Source: Fibrobacterota bacterium (GTDB lineage Bacteria > Fibrobacterota > OXYB2-FULL-49-7 > JAEUSG01). Taken from it: a DNA stretch of 48,945 bases. Shown here one piece after another: positions 1 to 8,629 of the stretch. The first letter of the stretch is position 1. Each line of letters opens with the position of its first letter. The position numbers and the translations under genes are program-made. Below the pieces are notes generated by a model. The model had not been told where the DNA came from and made no database searches. It saw only the letters and a list, made by a program, of their open reading frames with translations. The stretch covers positions 1 to 48,945 of the forward strand of contig JAEUSG010000203.1 of the NCBI GenBank assembly GCA_016788315.1, in the 5' to 3' direction.

Positions 1-2
1 CC

Positions 3-1466
3 TATAATAGCGGGATGAATGTAAACGATAGCGCATCGTTCTCTTCTGTCGCAACCAGGTATGCCGGTTCATGGACTAAAGCAGCCAATAATCGAAGCAC
101 GATGACTTTTGTCGACTGTATTCATCCCTTTGAGTTTCTTGTAAATGATTCGGCTAAAATCTCATTCACCCGATGCACTGATGTTCTTACATGGTTGTTT
201 ATGCCAAAAGGCGCTACGGGAACCTTGCGACTGCCCGGCGATACAGGTTGGAAATATGTTGACACATTCTATCTCGGCCCCAATTCAGATTCTATCAAGG
301 GAATTACGTATGAAGTTACAATGGATTCAACTACGAATATCTGGGGCTGTATACCACAGGCAGGCTGCAGTGTAAGCGTTGAAGATTCAAGAATCAGAGT
401 GATGGGTTTTATTTTCATGGATTCAATAGCTCCTTATAGAATCTCAGGTTTAAAGAACTATACATATTTCGCTAATCGCCGGTTTCCTCTTCCCGATCGC
501 TCCGTCACTCTCAAAAATACTTATGTAATGACCTTCAACCTTTACCCAATGCTGAAATCTGAAGTTCATATTGATTCAAGTACAGTAGGTGAAATCATTA
601 CATATCACAACAGCCATACAGTCATGAACAATGTAACTGTTGACGGGACAGGCGGCTTCTTTGGTCTTGAAGGAGGTTCGAAAGTTACAGCTGATTATTG
701 TGTATTCACCTGCGCGTTGAAAGTCAAAGATTCGACAGAGTTAAAATTAAAACACTCATTTGCACCATTGACAACCACAGTAATAAACCGTGGCCGCTTT
801 CTGGCGTCAAATTCAGTTGTAAATACAATTCCTGATGTTCGTGACAGCGCCCATTTTCTTAGTGTAAATATAAAAACTCCTGCAGTTTATGATACGCTTA
901 AAGGGATTGTACCGGTTGTAGCGTCGCTAATTAATAAAAGCGGATCAGCTGTTGAACCATTTAAACTTGAGTCATATTCCATTGCTATCAATACAACAGA
1001 CTCCTCGTCGAAATTGTTAAAAGGGCGCTCAAAGCATTTGTCCGATACGGTCGCGAACTGGAATACAGATCAGGCTTCCTTGGGTCAGTATCTCATTTTT
1101 GTCTCATGTATAATTGACAGCACGGACACTATAACTGCTCTAAGTGTAGCATACAAGGTCGCTTCTACCCCTGCTGTTAAAGCACCGGGCATAATTAGCT
1201 ATGGCTTTGGCGGAAGTCCGAACCCCTTCTCGACAGCCCTCTCATTACGGCTTGGCAGAGCTGTAGATGGGCAGCAGTTTTCAACGGTTGATATTCATGA
1301 TATAAACGGCAGACTTATAAGAAAATTAGCAGCAACGAATGGAAATAGTGCTATTCTCTGGGATGGTAAAAATGGATTAGGTAACATTGCTCCTGCAGGT
1401 TTATATACAGTAACGGTCAAAACGATAAATGGAAAAGTATTGACAAAAAAGTTTATGAAGCTTTAA
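3..1466 (+). CDS. Secreted protein with C-terminal T9SS/FlgD-like sorting domain (5' truncated by window edge)
   Basis: The reading frame is open to the left edge, so the visible 480-odd residues are the C-terminal part of a larger protein; the ATG at 15 is internal. Most of it is rich in Ser, Thr, Asp and aromatic residues with regularly spaced short strands, as in right-handed beta-helix or pectate-lyase-like surface proteins, but no catalytic motif is recognisable. The last ~85 residues carry the hallmark of type IX secretion sorting or FlgD-like domains: PNPF, a strand, DIHDINGRLIRKL, then PAGLYTVTVKT and a basic C-terminus. By family knowledge such domains direct export through the outer membrane and surface attachment. 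An outer-membrane protein gene follows 14 bp downstream. The sorting domain is confident; the function of the body is unknown. Confidence 0.75.
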   Translation, partial: YNSGMNVNDSASFSSVATRYAGSWTKAANNRSTMTFVDCIHPFEFLVNDSAKISFTRCTDVLTWLFMPKGATGTLRLPGDTGWKYVDTFYLGPNSDSIKGITYEVTMDSTTNIWGCIPQAGCSVSVEDSRIRVMGFIFMDSIAPYRISGLKNYTYFANRRFPLPDRSVTLKNTYVMTFNLYPMLKSEVHIDSSTVGEIITYHNSHTVMNNVTVDGTGGFFGLEGGSKVTADYCVFTCALKVKDSTELKLKHSFAPLTTTVINRGRFLASNSVVNTIPDVRDSAHFLSVNIKTPAVYDTLKGIVPVVASLINKSGSAVEPFKLESYSIAINTTDSSSKLLKGRSKHLSDTVANWNTDQASLGQYLIFVSCIIDSTDTITALSVAYKVASTPAVKAPGIISYGFGGSPNPFSTALSLRLGRAVDGQQFSTVDIHDINGRLIRKLAATNGNSAILWDGKNGLGNIAPAGLYTVTVKTINGKVLTKKFMKL

Positions 1467-1480
1467 AAGTGGAGAGATGA

Positions 1481-2263
1481 ATGAAAATCATAGCAGCTCT
1501 TTTAATCTCGGCATCTTTATTACTTTCTGCTCCATTTAACCATAAGGTCATGTATAGTGAATGTGCAATGCCTTCTGAAAAATGGGCAGGCGGGCTTAGG
1601 CTGAATCTTGCTCTGCCGATACCGATGATCACCACAGATCTTTTTGGGAATATCAATGGCTGGTTCGATGTTGACATAGTGCGTTCTGGGTGGAATAAGC
1701 TTAAGCTAGATTCAAATAATGCTATTACTGATCTCTTCTGGACTCTTGGAGTTCGAAGTAAACCATTTGAGTTTTCAGTAGCAGGAAAACCTCTTTATGT
1801 TGCGGCAGGTCTGAAAATTTTCAAATCAGATTTCGAAATTATCGATATTCCGGCAAAAGATACATTTTCAATATATGACAATTCTTTTGTGCTTTATCTT
1901 ACTGAATCATATAGGTTTACAGATAGGCATAGAGTAAATCTTCATACCTCTCTTTCATTCAGAGATGGCGGAACAAAAACCTATTATTTCATTCCTTCCT
2001 ATGTCTTTACAATAAATGAACGATGGGCATTCAATTATGAATATTACTTAACTAATACTGTTGAGCTCCCGGGAAAGATTATCCAGAGAATCTACGATGA
2101 AGATGGGTTGGAATTCCATAATTATAAACAGGTTGCCGTCTCATTCATGTTTTATGGAGTAAGCTATTCCAGGAAGCATTTGAGACTGGATTTTTCCATT
2201 GGCAACCATGTTTCCTTCAATCCCCCCTTTTTAGTGATGACAGGAATAGGGTGGCAGTTCTGA
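1481..2263 (+). CDS. Outer-membrane or periplasmic beta-rich protein, unknown function
   Basis: This 260-residue protein begins with a clear Sec signal peptide (short positive start, hydrophobic run to about residue 17, then APFN). The mature part alternates aromatic and polar residues in strands and ends in GIGWQF, a terminal Phe typical of outer-membrane beta-barrels recognised by the BAM machinery. A GGAGAG ribosome site lies 6 bases before the ATG at 1481. It sits 14 bp behind the sorted protein and probably shares its transcript. No family is recognised; the barrel assignment is inferred from composition and the terminal Phe. Confidence 0.65.
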   Translation: MKIIAALLISASLLLSAPFNHKVMYSECAMPSEKWAGGLRLNLALPIPMITTDLFGNINGWFDVDIVRSGWNKLKLDSNNAITDLFWTLGVRSKPFEFSVAGKPLYVAAGLKIFKSDFEIIDIPAKDTFSIYDNSFVLYLTESYRFTDRHRVNLHTSLSFRDGGTKTYYFIPSYVFTINERWAFNYEYYLTNTVELPGKIIQRIYDEDGLEFHNYKQVAVSFMFYGVSYSRKHLRLDFSIGNHVSFNPPFLVMTGIGWQF

Positions 2264-2380
2264 TACTTTTATCAGATACAACAGTATCCCAATTGATACG
2301 GAAAACAGAAGCAAAAATGGCAAAAATAATGTATAATATCGCTAACTCATTGAAAAACAAGGAAGTACTTGCCTGTTCAG

Positions 2381-2433
2381 GTTTTCGGCATCCGGTTTGA
2401 TTATACCTTAAGCATCAGCCGGCATACGAAAAC
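2381..2433 (+). promoter_or_regulatory. Imperfect inverted repeat in leader of the 2460 lipoprotein gene
   Basis: Arms at 2381-2395 and 2419-2433 pair as GTTTTCG with CGAAAAC and CCGG with CCGG, with mismatches between, around a 23-base loop. The right arm ends 27 bases before the start codon of the lipoprotein gene. A TATAAT hexamer at 2332-2337 lies upstream, without a convincing -35 box, so the repeat would be in the transcribed leader. It may be an operator, an mRNA structure or a degenerate dispersed repeat. It is not followed by a T-run, so it is not a standard terminator. Confidence 0.35.
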
Positions 2434-2459
2434 TTAAAAACAGAAATAAGGAGTAAAAA

Positions 2460-3437
2460 ATGAAAAAGACAATTCTAAAAATCGGAGCAGTTTCAGTCCT
2501 CGCTCTTGTTCTCTCAAATTGCGGTCAGAGCCCATTTGGTCCAGGTAATGGTGATCTTTCTTTGTTTGCAAAAATTGGTAAAGCTATGGGTAAACCATCA
2601 TCAATCAACGATGAACAGAATGATAAGCAGACAGCAAAAGCTATGGTCGCGGAAGGTCAGCAGGCTGCAAAAAGATTGGCAAAGGGTGAATCTGGCAGCG
2701 CATGGCTTGTAAGTCAGGGAATAGAGAAACTTGGCGGAGATACACTTAAATACTGGGAAGTCGTAACTAATAAACCATCAGAAGATGATGCAGATAAGCT
2801 GGTTTCAGGCCGCGGTGAGGTTCTGTTCGGTTACAGCGGTACATTCACAAGTGGACAGGACATAGACGGAAATCTAATTACAAAAGTATATAAATGGGGA
2901 TTTGTTGGAACAGAATACAAGACTTGGAAGGCTGAACTCTGTTCGATTCGTGCAACTGTTGACTTTAAAGAAAGCCTGCTGTCAAATCCGCTGCCTGGAA
3001 TGACAAAACTCTATGCCAAAAACATCAGCGGTACAAGAGAAAAAGGGGAAGGCGATACAGTATACATGTTTGTCGATTCTCTTGACCAGGTAAAGAGCAG
3101 TCAGTTCGGTGGCGGTACATTCTACGACAAATACACTGGTAGTGATAACAATGGTCCATCTGCAACATTCAGCTTTAATCTTGAAGTGCTCCACAAGAAT
3201 ACATATACTGACTGGAATGATAATGAAGGTATAATGACTTTTATGTATCCATGGGGTAATAGTGGTGACTCTCTTCACTTTATGATACACTTCTATCCTA
3301 ACTACGAAAGAAGCGGAGAAGTTAGAAAAAATGGTGCAACGGGTCCGGTGCTAGTAAAGTTTACAGGTAACGACAAAACAGGTGCATCAACAGCTATATA
3401 TTACGACGAAGAAGGTAAAGAAATAGATAGAGAATAA
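2460..3437 (+). CDS. Lipoprotein, unknown function
   Basis: A 325-residue protein with a lipoprotein signal: basic start, hydrophobic stretch and a lipobox ending LSNC at residue 21, followed by GQSPFGPG. Residues 40-75 are Lys/Gln/Ala-rich and helical. The remainder is strand-rich with many Gly, Tyr and Thr, resembling surface or periplasmic beta-sandwiches. An AAGGAG ribosome site precedes the ATG at 2460 by about 6 bases. The 196-bp upstream gap holds a TATAAT hexamer and an inverted repeat, so this gene may have its own promoter. A DUF5683-like gene follows after 13 bp. No known domain is recognised. Confidence 0.7.
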   Translation: MKKTILKIGAVSVLALVLSNCGQSPFGPGNGDLSLFAKIGKAMGKPSSINDEQNDKQTAKAMVAEGQQAAKRLAKGESGSAWLVSQGIEKLGGDTLKYWEVVTNKPSEDDADKLVSGRGEVLFGYSGTFTSGQDIDGNLITKVYKWGFVGTEYKTWKAELCSIRATVDFKESLLSNPLPGMTKLYAKNISGTREKGEGDTVYMFVDSLDQVKSSQFGGGTFYDKYTGSDNNGPSATFSFNLEVLHKNTYTDWNDNEGIMTFMYPWGNSGDSLHFMIHFYPNYERSGEVRKNGATGPVLVKFTGNDKTGASTAIYYDEEGKEIDRE

Positions 3438-3450
3438 TGGAAAGGCTCCT

Positions 3451-4011
3451 ATGAAAAATATTCTGACGGTACTCTTAATCGTCAGCGCCTTCACCCTTCC
3501 CGCACTAGGCGGGGAGGGTGATTCCGCTTTCACAATCAGCCCTGCAGTTGCAAAGTATGACTTCGATGCCATACCAAAAGATCCGGTTGCATCAGCCTTT
3601 TTTTCAGCAACAATTCCCGGCAGCGGACAGATTTACAATAAAGAATATACCCGCGGTATAGTAACCGCAGCTGTTTTTTATGCCGGTCTACTCACAACAC
3701 AGGCAATGATTGCCCGTTTTGAAGCGCTGAATACCGATACAATCTACTTTATGGAGACATCGCCTTCCGGGAGATCTCTTGATAGAGTCAGACAGGTCTT
3801 TGTGCCAAAAGCTGAAGAAGATATGGTTGGTCTGCCTACGAAGGAAAAGGTCATTTTAGGTACATCGGCAGCAGTTGCCGCAGGGGCCTACATTTTCGCT
3901 GTAGTTGACGCATATAAAGGCGCCAAGAGGTACAATAGTAAACTTAATAAAACTGTAACGATAGCTCCGTCAAAAAAGGGGCTTGGTGTTGAGGCGGCAC
4001 TGAAGTTTTAA
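3451..4011 (+). CDS. DUF5683-like membrane protein
   Basis: This 186-residue protein has a signal peptide (cleavage probably after ALGG, near residue 21) and the motif PGSGQIYNKEYTRG near residues 55-68. That motif, followed by a hydrophobic helix (about 70-88) and a second one (about 137-155), matches the DUF5683 pattern of PGxGQxYN plus membrane helices. The family is of unknown biochemical function and is common in Bacteroidota and Fibrobacterota envelope operons. The AAAGG ribosome site is at normal distance. It is tightly spaced behind the lipoprotein and ahead of the propeller protein, suggesting one envelope operon. Confidence 0.6.
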   Translation: MKNILTVLLIVSAFTLPALGGEGDSAFTISPAVAKYDFDAIPKDPVASAFFSATIPGSGQIYNKEYTRGIVTAAVFYAGLLTTQAMIARFEALNTDTIYFMETSPSGRSLDRVRQVFVPKAEEDMVGLPTKEKVILGTSAAVAAGAYIFAVVDAYKGAKRYNSKLNKTVTIAPSKKGLGVEAALKF

Positions 4012-4029
4012 GGTTTTTATTGAGATAAA

Positions 4030-5322
4030 ATGAAACAGGTTTGCATAGTTGTATTTTGTCTAGCGGTTCTGCTTCATTCTTTTGATCTATCACGTTTGAA
4101 AGCTGTTGATACATTGCCGATTATTCCTTATGGATTTGGCTTTTCAAAAGCTACCTGGAACGACCCCTCTCTAATCGTTGAGGGAGATTCTATGGTTATG
4201 TACGCGTCGGCTAGTCGGGGATTCGCTGCGATTAGAGTTTGTATATATCGATTGGTGTCAAAAGATGGTGTTTCATGGCGTTTAAGTCCGGATACAGCAG
4301 TCCTCTCACCATCCCAGGACAGCACAGCGTGGGATTATGGAGGAATTGAGACGCCTTCAGTTGTCTACTTTAACAATAAGTACCACATGTACTTTACAAC
4401 CTACAAGTCGCTTGAGTCTGTTCTTCTTTACAGAACCGGACATGCAAGTTCTTCGGATGGAATTCACTGGACTAAAACAGCAAATCCCGTAATATCGCCC
4501 ACCGGAAAGCCTACTGACTTTAATGCATATTTTACTGCTGAGCCGGGAGCCGTTGTTTGCAAAAATGAAGTCCTTCTATATTTTACTACAATGGGGTTCG
4601 ACACAACTGTAATGAGTAACCAGCAAACAATAGGACTTGCCCGATCGTCTGATGGGGTTAATTTTTCAAGTCCAGTTCAGGTTATCAAACCTAATCAGAT
4701 ACAATATCCCCGGAAAGATGGTTGGCTTGGTTTTTCGGCACCAAGCGCTATTATAATTGATGACACAATGCACGTTTTTGCAACTGTTGTCAACGATAGT
4801 GCAAAATGGCTTCAATATGCAATACATCATTTTACATCGTCCGATGGTCAAACTAATTTTGCTTCTGATAGTGCACAACTTTTAAGACGCACTGATTTCA
4901 GGTGGACACAGGATAATATTGCAGCTCCTGTGCCGGTAATGTTTAAAAACAAATTCATGCTATATTTTGCCGGGAGTGATTTTAAAGAGCCTGATTGGAA
5001 TACTGATTACTGGGGTATAGGCCTTACAGTTTGTGATATGCCATCGACAAAGATTGAGAAAAATGAACAGTCAAATAATATCCCATTGTTTACTTTGTTG
5101 GGTAATCCATTTACAGATCGGCTAGTTGTTGATGTTCATCAAAATTCTCTGCCAGTAAGATTTTCTCTATACGATATTTTTGGCAGACATTGTATTGCAC
5201 CGACGTTTTCTAAAACAGCACTTTTTCAAGTACCTTCGACATCATTGGCCGAAGGCTTATATTTTCTCAAAGCAGAAAAAGGCAGTCACACGACTGTCAG
5301 AACCGTTATAAAAGGCAGATAA
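4030..5322 (+). CDS. Glycoside-hydrolase-like five-bladed beta-propeller with T9SS sorting domain
   Basis: The 430-residue protein has a signal peptide (to about residue 18) and repeated blade signatures: WNDPSLI, ETPSVVYFNNKYHMYF, AEPGAVV, SAPSAI, AAPVPVMF, with SSDGIHW and SSDGVNF turns. This pattern of acidic or Pro residues opening each blade and K/N-Y-x-M-Y-F strands is typical of the GH43/GH32/GH130-type five-blade propeller enzymes acting on glycans. The Asp in WNDPS and the Glu residues in ETPS and AEPG are candidate catalytic acids. The last ~80 residues (GNPF, SLYDIFGRH, LAEGLYFLKAEK) form a type IX sorting domain, so the protein is probably secreted or cell-surface attached. Substrate cannot be assigned; a non-catalytic carbohydrate-binding role is possible. 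Its stop overlaps the next start (TAATG). Confidence 0.65.
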   Translation: MKQVCIVVFCLAVLLHSFDLSRLKAVDTLPIIPYGFGFSKATWNDPSLIVEGDSMVMYASASRGFAAIRVCIYRLVSKDGVSWRLSPDTAVLSPSQDSTAWDYGGIETPSVVYFNNKYHMYFTTYKSLESVLLYRTGHASSSDGIHWTKTANPVISPTGKPTDFNAYFTAEPGAVVCKNEVLLYFTTMGFDTTVMSNQQTIGLARSSDGVNFSSPVQVIKPNQIQYPRKDGWLGFSAPSAIIIDDTMHVFATVVNDSAKWLQYAIHHFTSSDGQTNFASDSAQLLRRTDFRWTQDNIAAPVPVMFKNKFMLYFAGSDFKEPDWNTDYWGIGLTVCDMPSTKIEKNEQSNNIPLFTLLGNPFTDRLVVDVHQNSLPVRFSLYDIFGRHCIAPTFSKTALFQVPSTSLAEGLYFLKAEKGSHTTVRTVIKGR

Positions 5323-5921
5323 TGATGATGAATATACTTAACGTCTTATGCAGTAAATTCAATTCTAATAACTTTGAATCAGAAGTTTTCGAAACCGCTC
5401 ATGCTGCGGCTTTGAGGGTAATCGAGCTCTCAAAAGGAAAGACTGTTGGTTTTGGAAACTCAATGACTATAAACTCACTTAATCTTGTAGCATTGCTGAA
5501 ACCGGAAGTTAAACAGTTGTTTATTCATCTTCCAGGCAAAGCTGGCAAGGAAGAAAGAGATGCTCTAACTGCAGACCTGTTTCTGACATCAGCAAATGCT
5601 GTTTCGATAGATGGCCACATTGTAAACATTGATGGAACAGGAAACAGAGTTGCCGCCACCTGTTTCGGACCGGGAAGAGTTATATATCTTATAGGTAAAA
5701 ACAAAATAACCGAAAATCTGCCAGCTGCGCTCGTCAGAGCCAAAGAGACTGCTGTAAATTTGGCAAAACACTACAATCGTAAAACGCCATGCGTAAAAAC
5801 CGGAAAATGTGAAGAATGCCAATCTCCTGGTTGTGTCTGTGCAGTAACGACAATTCATCGCCGTAAACCAAATGGCCTTAATATTTCGGTATTCCTGATA
5901 AATGAAGAGTTAGGGCTCTAA
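5322..5921 (+). CDS. LUD-domain (DUF162) protein
   Basis: This 199-residue cytoplasmic protein fits the LUD domain (LutC/YkgG-related, PF02589): VGFGNSMTI early, then LFLTSANAV, IDGTGNRVAA and FGPGRVIYLIGKNKI. It ends with a cysteine group (C157, C163, C166, C171, C173) in TPCVKTGKCEEC, which is a regular feature of this LUD subfamily and could bind metal. Relatives of LutC take part in lactate oxidation, but stand-alone LUD proteins have no fixed role, and no lutA or lutB is nearby. Three ATGs (5322, 5325, 5328) are possible starts. The first overlaps the stop of the propeller gene, so translation is probably coupled. Its cytoplasmic nature is out of keeping with the envelope genes before it. 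Confidence 0.75.
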   Translation: MMMNILNVLCSKFNSNNFESEVFETAHAAALRVIELSKGKTVGFGNSMTINSLNLVALLKPEVKQLFIHLPGKAGKEERDALTADLFLTSANAVSIDGHIVNIDGTGNRVAATCFGPGRVIYLIGKNKITENLPAALVRAKETAVNLAKHYNRKTPCVKTGKCEECQSPGCVCAVTTIHRRKPNGLNISVFLINEELGL

Positions 5922-5937
5922 ATTATTTTTAGACGTT

Positions 5938-5986
5938 CATCCCCCCTTTTTTTGCTCTGAAAAAAAGGGGGGCTAGGGGGGTTCTA
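5938..5986. repeat. Palindromic dispersed repeat, copy A (hairpin, possible terminator)
   Basis: A perfect 13-bp stem, six C plus seven T (5941-5953) against seven A plus six G (5960-5972), closes on a GCTCTG loop and is followed by CTAGGGGGGTTCTAA. A near-identical copy in inverted orientation lies at 26462-26509. It stands between two convergent genes (ends at 5921 and 6001) and may also act as a transcription stop, although no clean U-tract follows the stem on either strand. The shared flanks beyond the hairpin show that it is a dispersed repeat and not just a terminator. Confidence 0.8.
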
Positions 5987-6000
5987 ATTCCTCGTGCTTT

Positions 6001-7098
6001 TTACGGCAACTTCCAAATCTCACTTAAACTTTTAGGATCTGCGCAGTTGTATTTTGTCAGATGATTCATTCCCATCATATAAAGTGTATCTGCAATCCAG
6101 ATGAAATCCCGCGCGTTTGGTGTGGCTGTTGATGCATCAATGAACATCTGTGACGGATTGGAAGCATTTACAAGAGTGTAGCCGCTGTTGCCGTTTGCTA
6201 CAATGACATTGGAGCCCGATACAGCAAGTCCGTAAGGTGAAACAAGAGAAAGTGTATCAAGTGTTTTCGGGTTGTAGATGTCTTTAATTGAAACACTTAG
6301 AAGGACGTTGCTGATAGTTGTCCACCAGCCTTCACGTAAAGTGATAAATGCCAGCGTATCTTTGACAACAACTGGATCGTAGGATCTTGCGTGCTGAATT
6401 CTGCTTATGTAATTAGGCTTTGCCGGATCTGTCAGACCGTAAACTTCCATTCCCTGCTGTGTTCCGAGAAAGAGATAATCTTTTGTCGGATGAATGGTTT
6501 CAACAGTCCAGTTGGTATAAATTCTGCCAGTCTCAACAGGGTCAGCAGGATTTGAAATGTCATATGCAACAAGAGAGCTGTAATTTACATGATAGAGAAA
6601 AGAGTCCCGAACGGCAAAAACGGCATATGAACCTCCGCTTCCTCCTCCTCCAGTCATGTCGGCAGAGGCTACGGGTGAATAATCTTTGCCAGCACAAACA
6701 CAGCCGGTAAATTCATCATCTCCGTAGTAGTAATAATCAGCACCCATTCCCCATCTTCCGTTAAAGGTGAGCTGTTTTTCTACATGGAATGTTGTATCTG
6801 TATCGATGTGCAGAGCTAGAATTGAACCATAGCTATCGGCATAAAGGATGCTGTCTTTATAGGCCATTCCAGAATTTCCGCGAATAGGAATAGTCTGTAA
6901 TAGGCGAGGCTTTACTGACGAAGAATTGGCATAAACAAGTATGCCGGATGCACTGTCACTGATGAACATAAGCGTATCGTAAAGATAGATGTTTCTGGGT
7001 GCGGTAAGAATTCCATTTGAAGCAGTTTTAGACGCTTTCCAGCCGATAGAGAGTGATGCAAGGAGCGCTATTGCAATTAGTCTTAATGTAAATCGCAT
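6001..7098 (-). CDS. Secreted LVIVD-repeat-like beta-propeller protein
   Basis: A 365-residue protein with a signal peptide (hydrophobic to about residue 18). The mature part is built of repeats where a value is read, named and tied to a state: LVAYDISNPADPVETGRIY, MEVYGLTDPAKPNYISRI, LSVSIKDIYNPKTLDTL and TLVNASNPSQMF. The D-x-x-(N/D)P-x-x-P signature is that of LVIVD-type propellers, which are surface or periplasmic and of unknown role. A glycine-rich loop lies near residues 148-156. A strong AAAGGAG site precedes the ATG at 7098. It is the last gene of the minus-strand operon starting near 10370, only 4 bp after the outer-membrane protein gene. Confidence 0.7.
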   Translation of the reverse strand: MRFTLRLIAIALLASLSIGWKASKTASNGILTAPRNIYLYDTLMFISDSASGILVYANSSSVKPRLLQTIPIRGNSGMAYKDSILYADSYGSILALHIDTDTTFHVEKQLTFNGRWGMGADYYYYGDDEFTGCVCAGKDYSPVASADMTGGGGSGGSYAVFAVRDSFLYHVNYSSLVAYDISNPADPVETGRIYTNWTVETIHPTKDYLFLGTQQGMEVYGLTDPAKPNYISRIQHARSYDPVVVKDTLAFITLREGWWTTISNVLLSVSIKDIYNPKTLDTLSLVSPYGLAVSGSNVIVANGNSGYTLVNASNPSQMFIDASTATPNARDFIWIADTLYMMGMNHLTKYNCADPKSLSEIWKLP

Positions 7099-7102
7099 TC
7101 TG

Positions 7103-7969
7103 TTACTCCTTTCTTATAGCCATAGTGACACCGACCGAAAGCTGTGCATGTGAAAGCCAGAAACGGTTATCCAGCGTAAGATCATCATCATTGTACGAAT
7201 AATGGCTTTCTCCTATCTGCATGGTCTTGACTGCGCTGAAAGGAACTGCTATGCTGGCAGTAAAATCGAGATATTTAGAAAATTTCCAGCTCACACCTAT
7301 GTCTGGAACTGTTTCAATGGTTTTAACATGCAGTGAGACCCGTTCAATGTTCGATGGTAGAGTTTCATTGTAAACATTGTTACCATTTGAAGTATAGTAT
7401 GCTCTCTTTGAATTATCAGTTCTGGCAATGTAGTCGATCTTTATATCATTAGAAAATGGTCCGATAGCGAAATCTAAAGAGAGCTTTTTTGTAATGGGAT
7501 GTTTGTAGCAGAAACGGAGTCCGGATCTGAAGTAGGAGAGGCTGGCTGTCTCAATCATGGTTCCCGTTGCCAGGAAATAATCATGCGGTATTGAACTGTA
7601 AACAAGGGTGTCCCTAAAGGAAAAATTTGATGATGCCGATTTTTCGGAAAAGGAAGTTCCATGCTGTATGGTTAGGTCAAAACCCAGTCTGTCAAAGAAT
7701 ACTCCAAAACCGTAGTTCCAGCCGACGGTTGCCTTGTTCATATCACTTATGTCAACAGTAAGCCTGTTTCCTGAGTATGATAAAAGCTGATTACCGTCCA
7801 TGTAATGAGAAGAATATTCATACATCGGATAGTATGAGTAGCCTGAAGTCATTCCTGTTATCACATCGGGCAGACTGCAGTATCCGCTCTGAAACTTTGC
7901 TGTAAACTGGAAATCTGCTGCAGAAAGGACTGAAGCAGATAATATTACCGCGATAAATAAATTTTTCAT
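7103..7969 (-). CDS. Outer-membrane beta-barrel-like protein
   Basis: The 288-residue protein has a signal peptide (cleavage probably after LSAA, about residue 18) followed by alternating aromatic/polar strands such as VGWNYGFGVFFDRLGFDLTI, and repeated Tyr-rich segments. This composition fits an outer-membrane barrel of transporter or porin type, but the C-terminus (AIRKE) lacks a terminal aromatic residue. AGGAGG lies about 7 bases before the ATG at 7969, inside the end of the upstream lipoprotein gene, with which it is directly contiguous. Together with that lipoprotein and the propeller it probably forms an envelope assembly. Confidence 0.6.
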   Translation of the reverse strand: MKNLFIAVILSASVLSAADFQFTAKFQSGYCSLPDVITGMTSGYSYYPMYEYSSHYMDGNQLLSYSGNRLTVDISDMNKATVGWNYGFGVFFDRLGFDLTIQHGTSFSEKSASSNFSFRDTLVYSSIPHDYFLATGTMIETASLSYFRSGLRFCYKHPITKKLSLDFAIGPFSNDIKIDYIARTDNSKRAYYTSNGNNVYNETLPSNIERVSLHVKTIETVPDIGVSWKFSKYLDFTASIAVPFSAVKTMQIGESHYSYNDDDLTLDNRFWLSHAQLSVGVTMAIRKE

Positions 7970-8629
7970 TTAGAAGCCTCCTGTTATTGTGCCGATGTTT
8001 ATTGAATCTCTATTTGATACTGTAATTGAAGTGGTATTGAGTGTGATGGATCTGTTAGAGCCGTTTCTCTCTTTTGCATTAATGATGAAGGTGCCATGCG
8101 GAACATTTCTGATGGTAAAATATCCGGAAGAATCTGTGTTTGCAGCACATAAAGTGCCGGGTAGAAATATCTTAGCCTGTATTGGAGTTGTGCTGTCAGA
8201 AAAAGTTAACCGACCCGAAACTGAAGAAGGTTGTTTCAGTAAGGCTGTATCGAGATTAATTAGTGTGTCACCTCCGTGAATATAAAGCTGGTTTGAGATA
8301 AACATGCCAGCAGAAGGAGAGGCTGTGTCAACAGCGTACAATCTGAATGAAAATGCGCTGCTTGGCAACTCGAAAGATGCAAAACTATCTGACATTGTAA
8401 ATTTTGTGTATCTGCCTTCATTCAATAAAGTGTCGGGTTCTATAGAGTAAGGAATATAAAACCATTTTACACTCTTTACAGAAATACCTGAAGAGTCAAC
8501 AGTTTTTGCCTTTACATGGAGTTTAGTTATGTGCATGTCCGGTGCCGAACTGGTTCCCCATTCCGTTCCGCCAAACATACAGCCTGATAAGAAGATTAGT
8601 GTAAATATCAGTAAAAATATTTTCAGCAT
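7970..8629 (-). CDS. Lipoprotein with carboxypeptidase-regulatory-like domain
   Basis: A 219-residue lipoprotein: hydrophobic start and lipobox ending LSGC at residue 17. The C-terminal ~85 residues (from SVSGRLTFSDSTTPIQAKI) follow the carboxypeptidase regulatory-like / CarboxypepD_reg pattern, with NTDSSGYFTIRNVPHGTFII as its central turn. Such beta-sandwich domains mediate interactions at the cell surface. The start at 8629 overlaps the TIGR02147 gene stop by 7 bp, tying the lipoprotein to that regulator. Pairing of TIGR02147 genes with lipoprotein genes would suggest the regulator controls its own downstream envelope genes, but this is inference. Confidence 0.7.
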   Translation of the reverse strand: MLKIFLLIFTLIFLSGCMFGGTEWGTSSAPDMHITKLHVKAKTVDSSGISVKSVKWFYIPYSIEPDTLLNEGRYTKFTMSDSFASFELPSSAFSFRLYAVDTASPSAGMFISNQLYIHGGDTLINLDTALLKQPSSVSGRLTFSDSTTPIQAKIFLPGTLCAANTDSSGYFTIRNVPHGTFIINAKERNGSNRSITLNTTSITVSNRDSINIGTITGGF

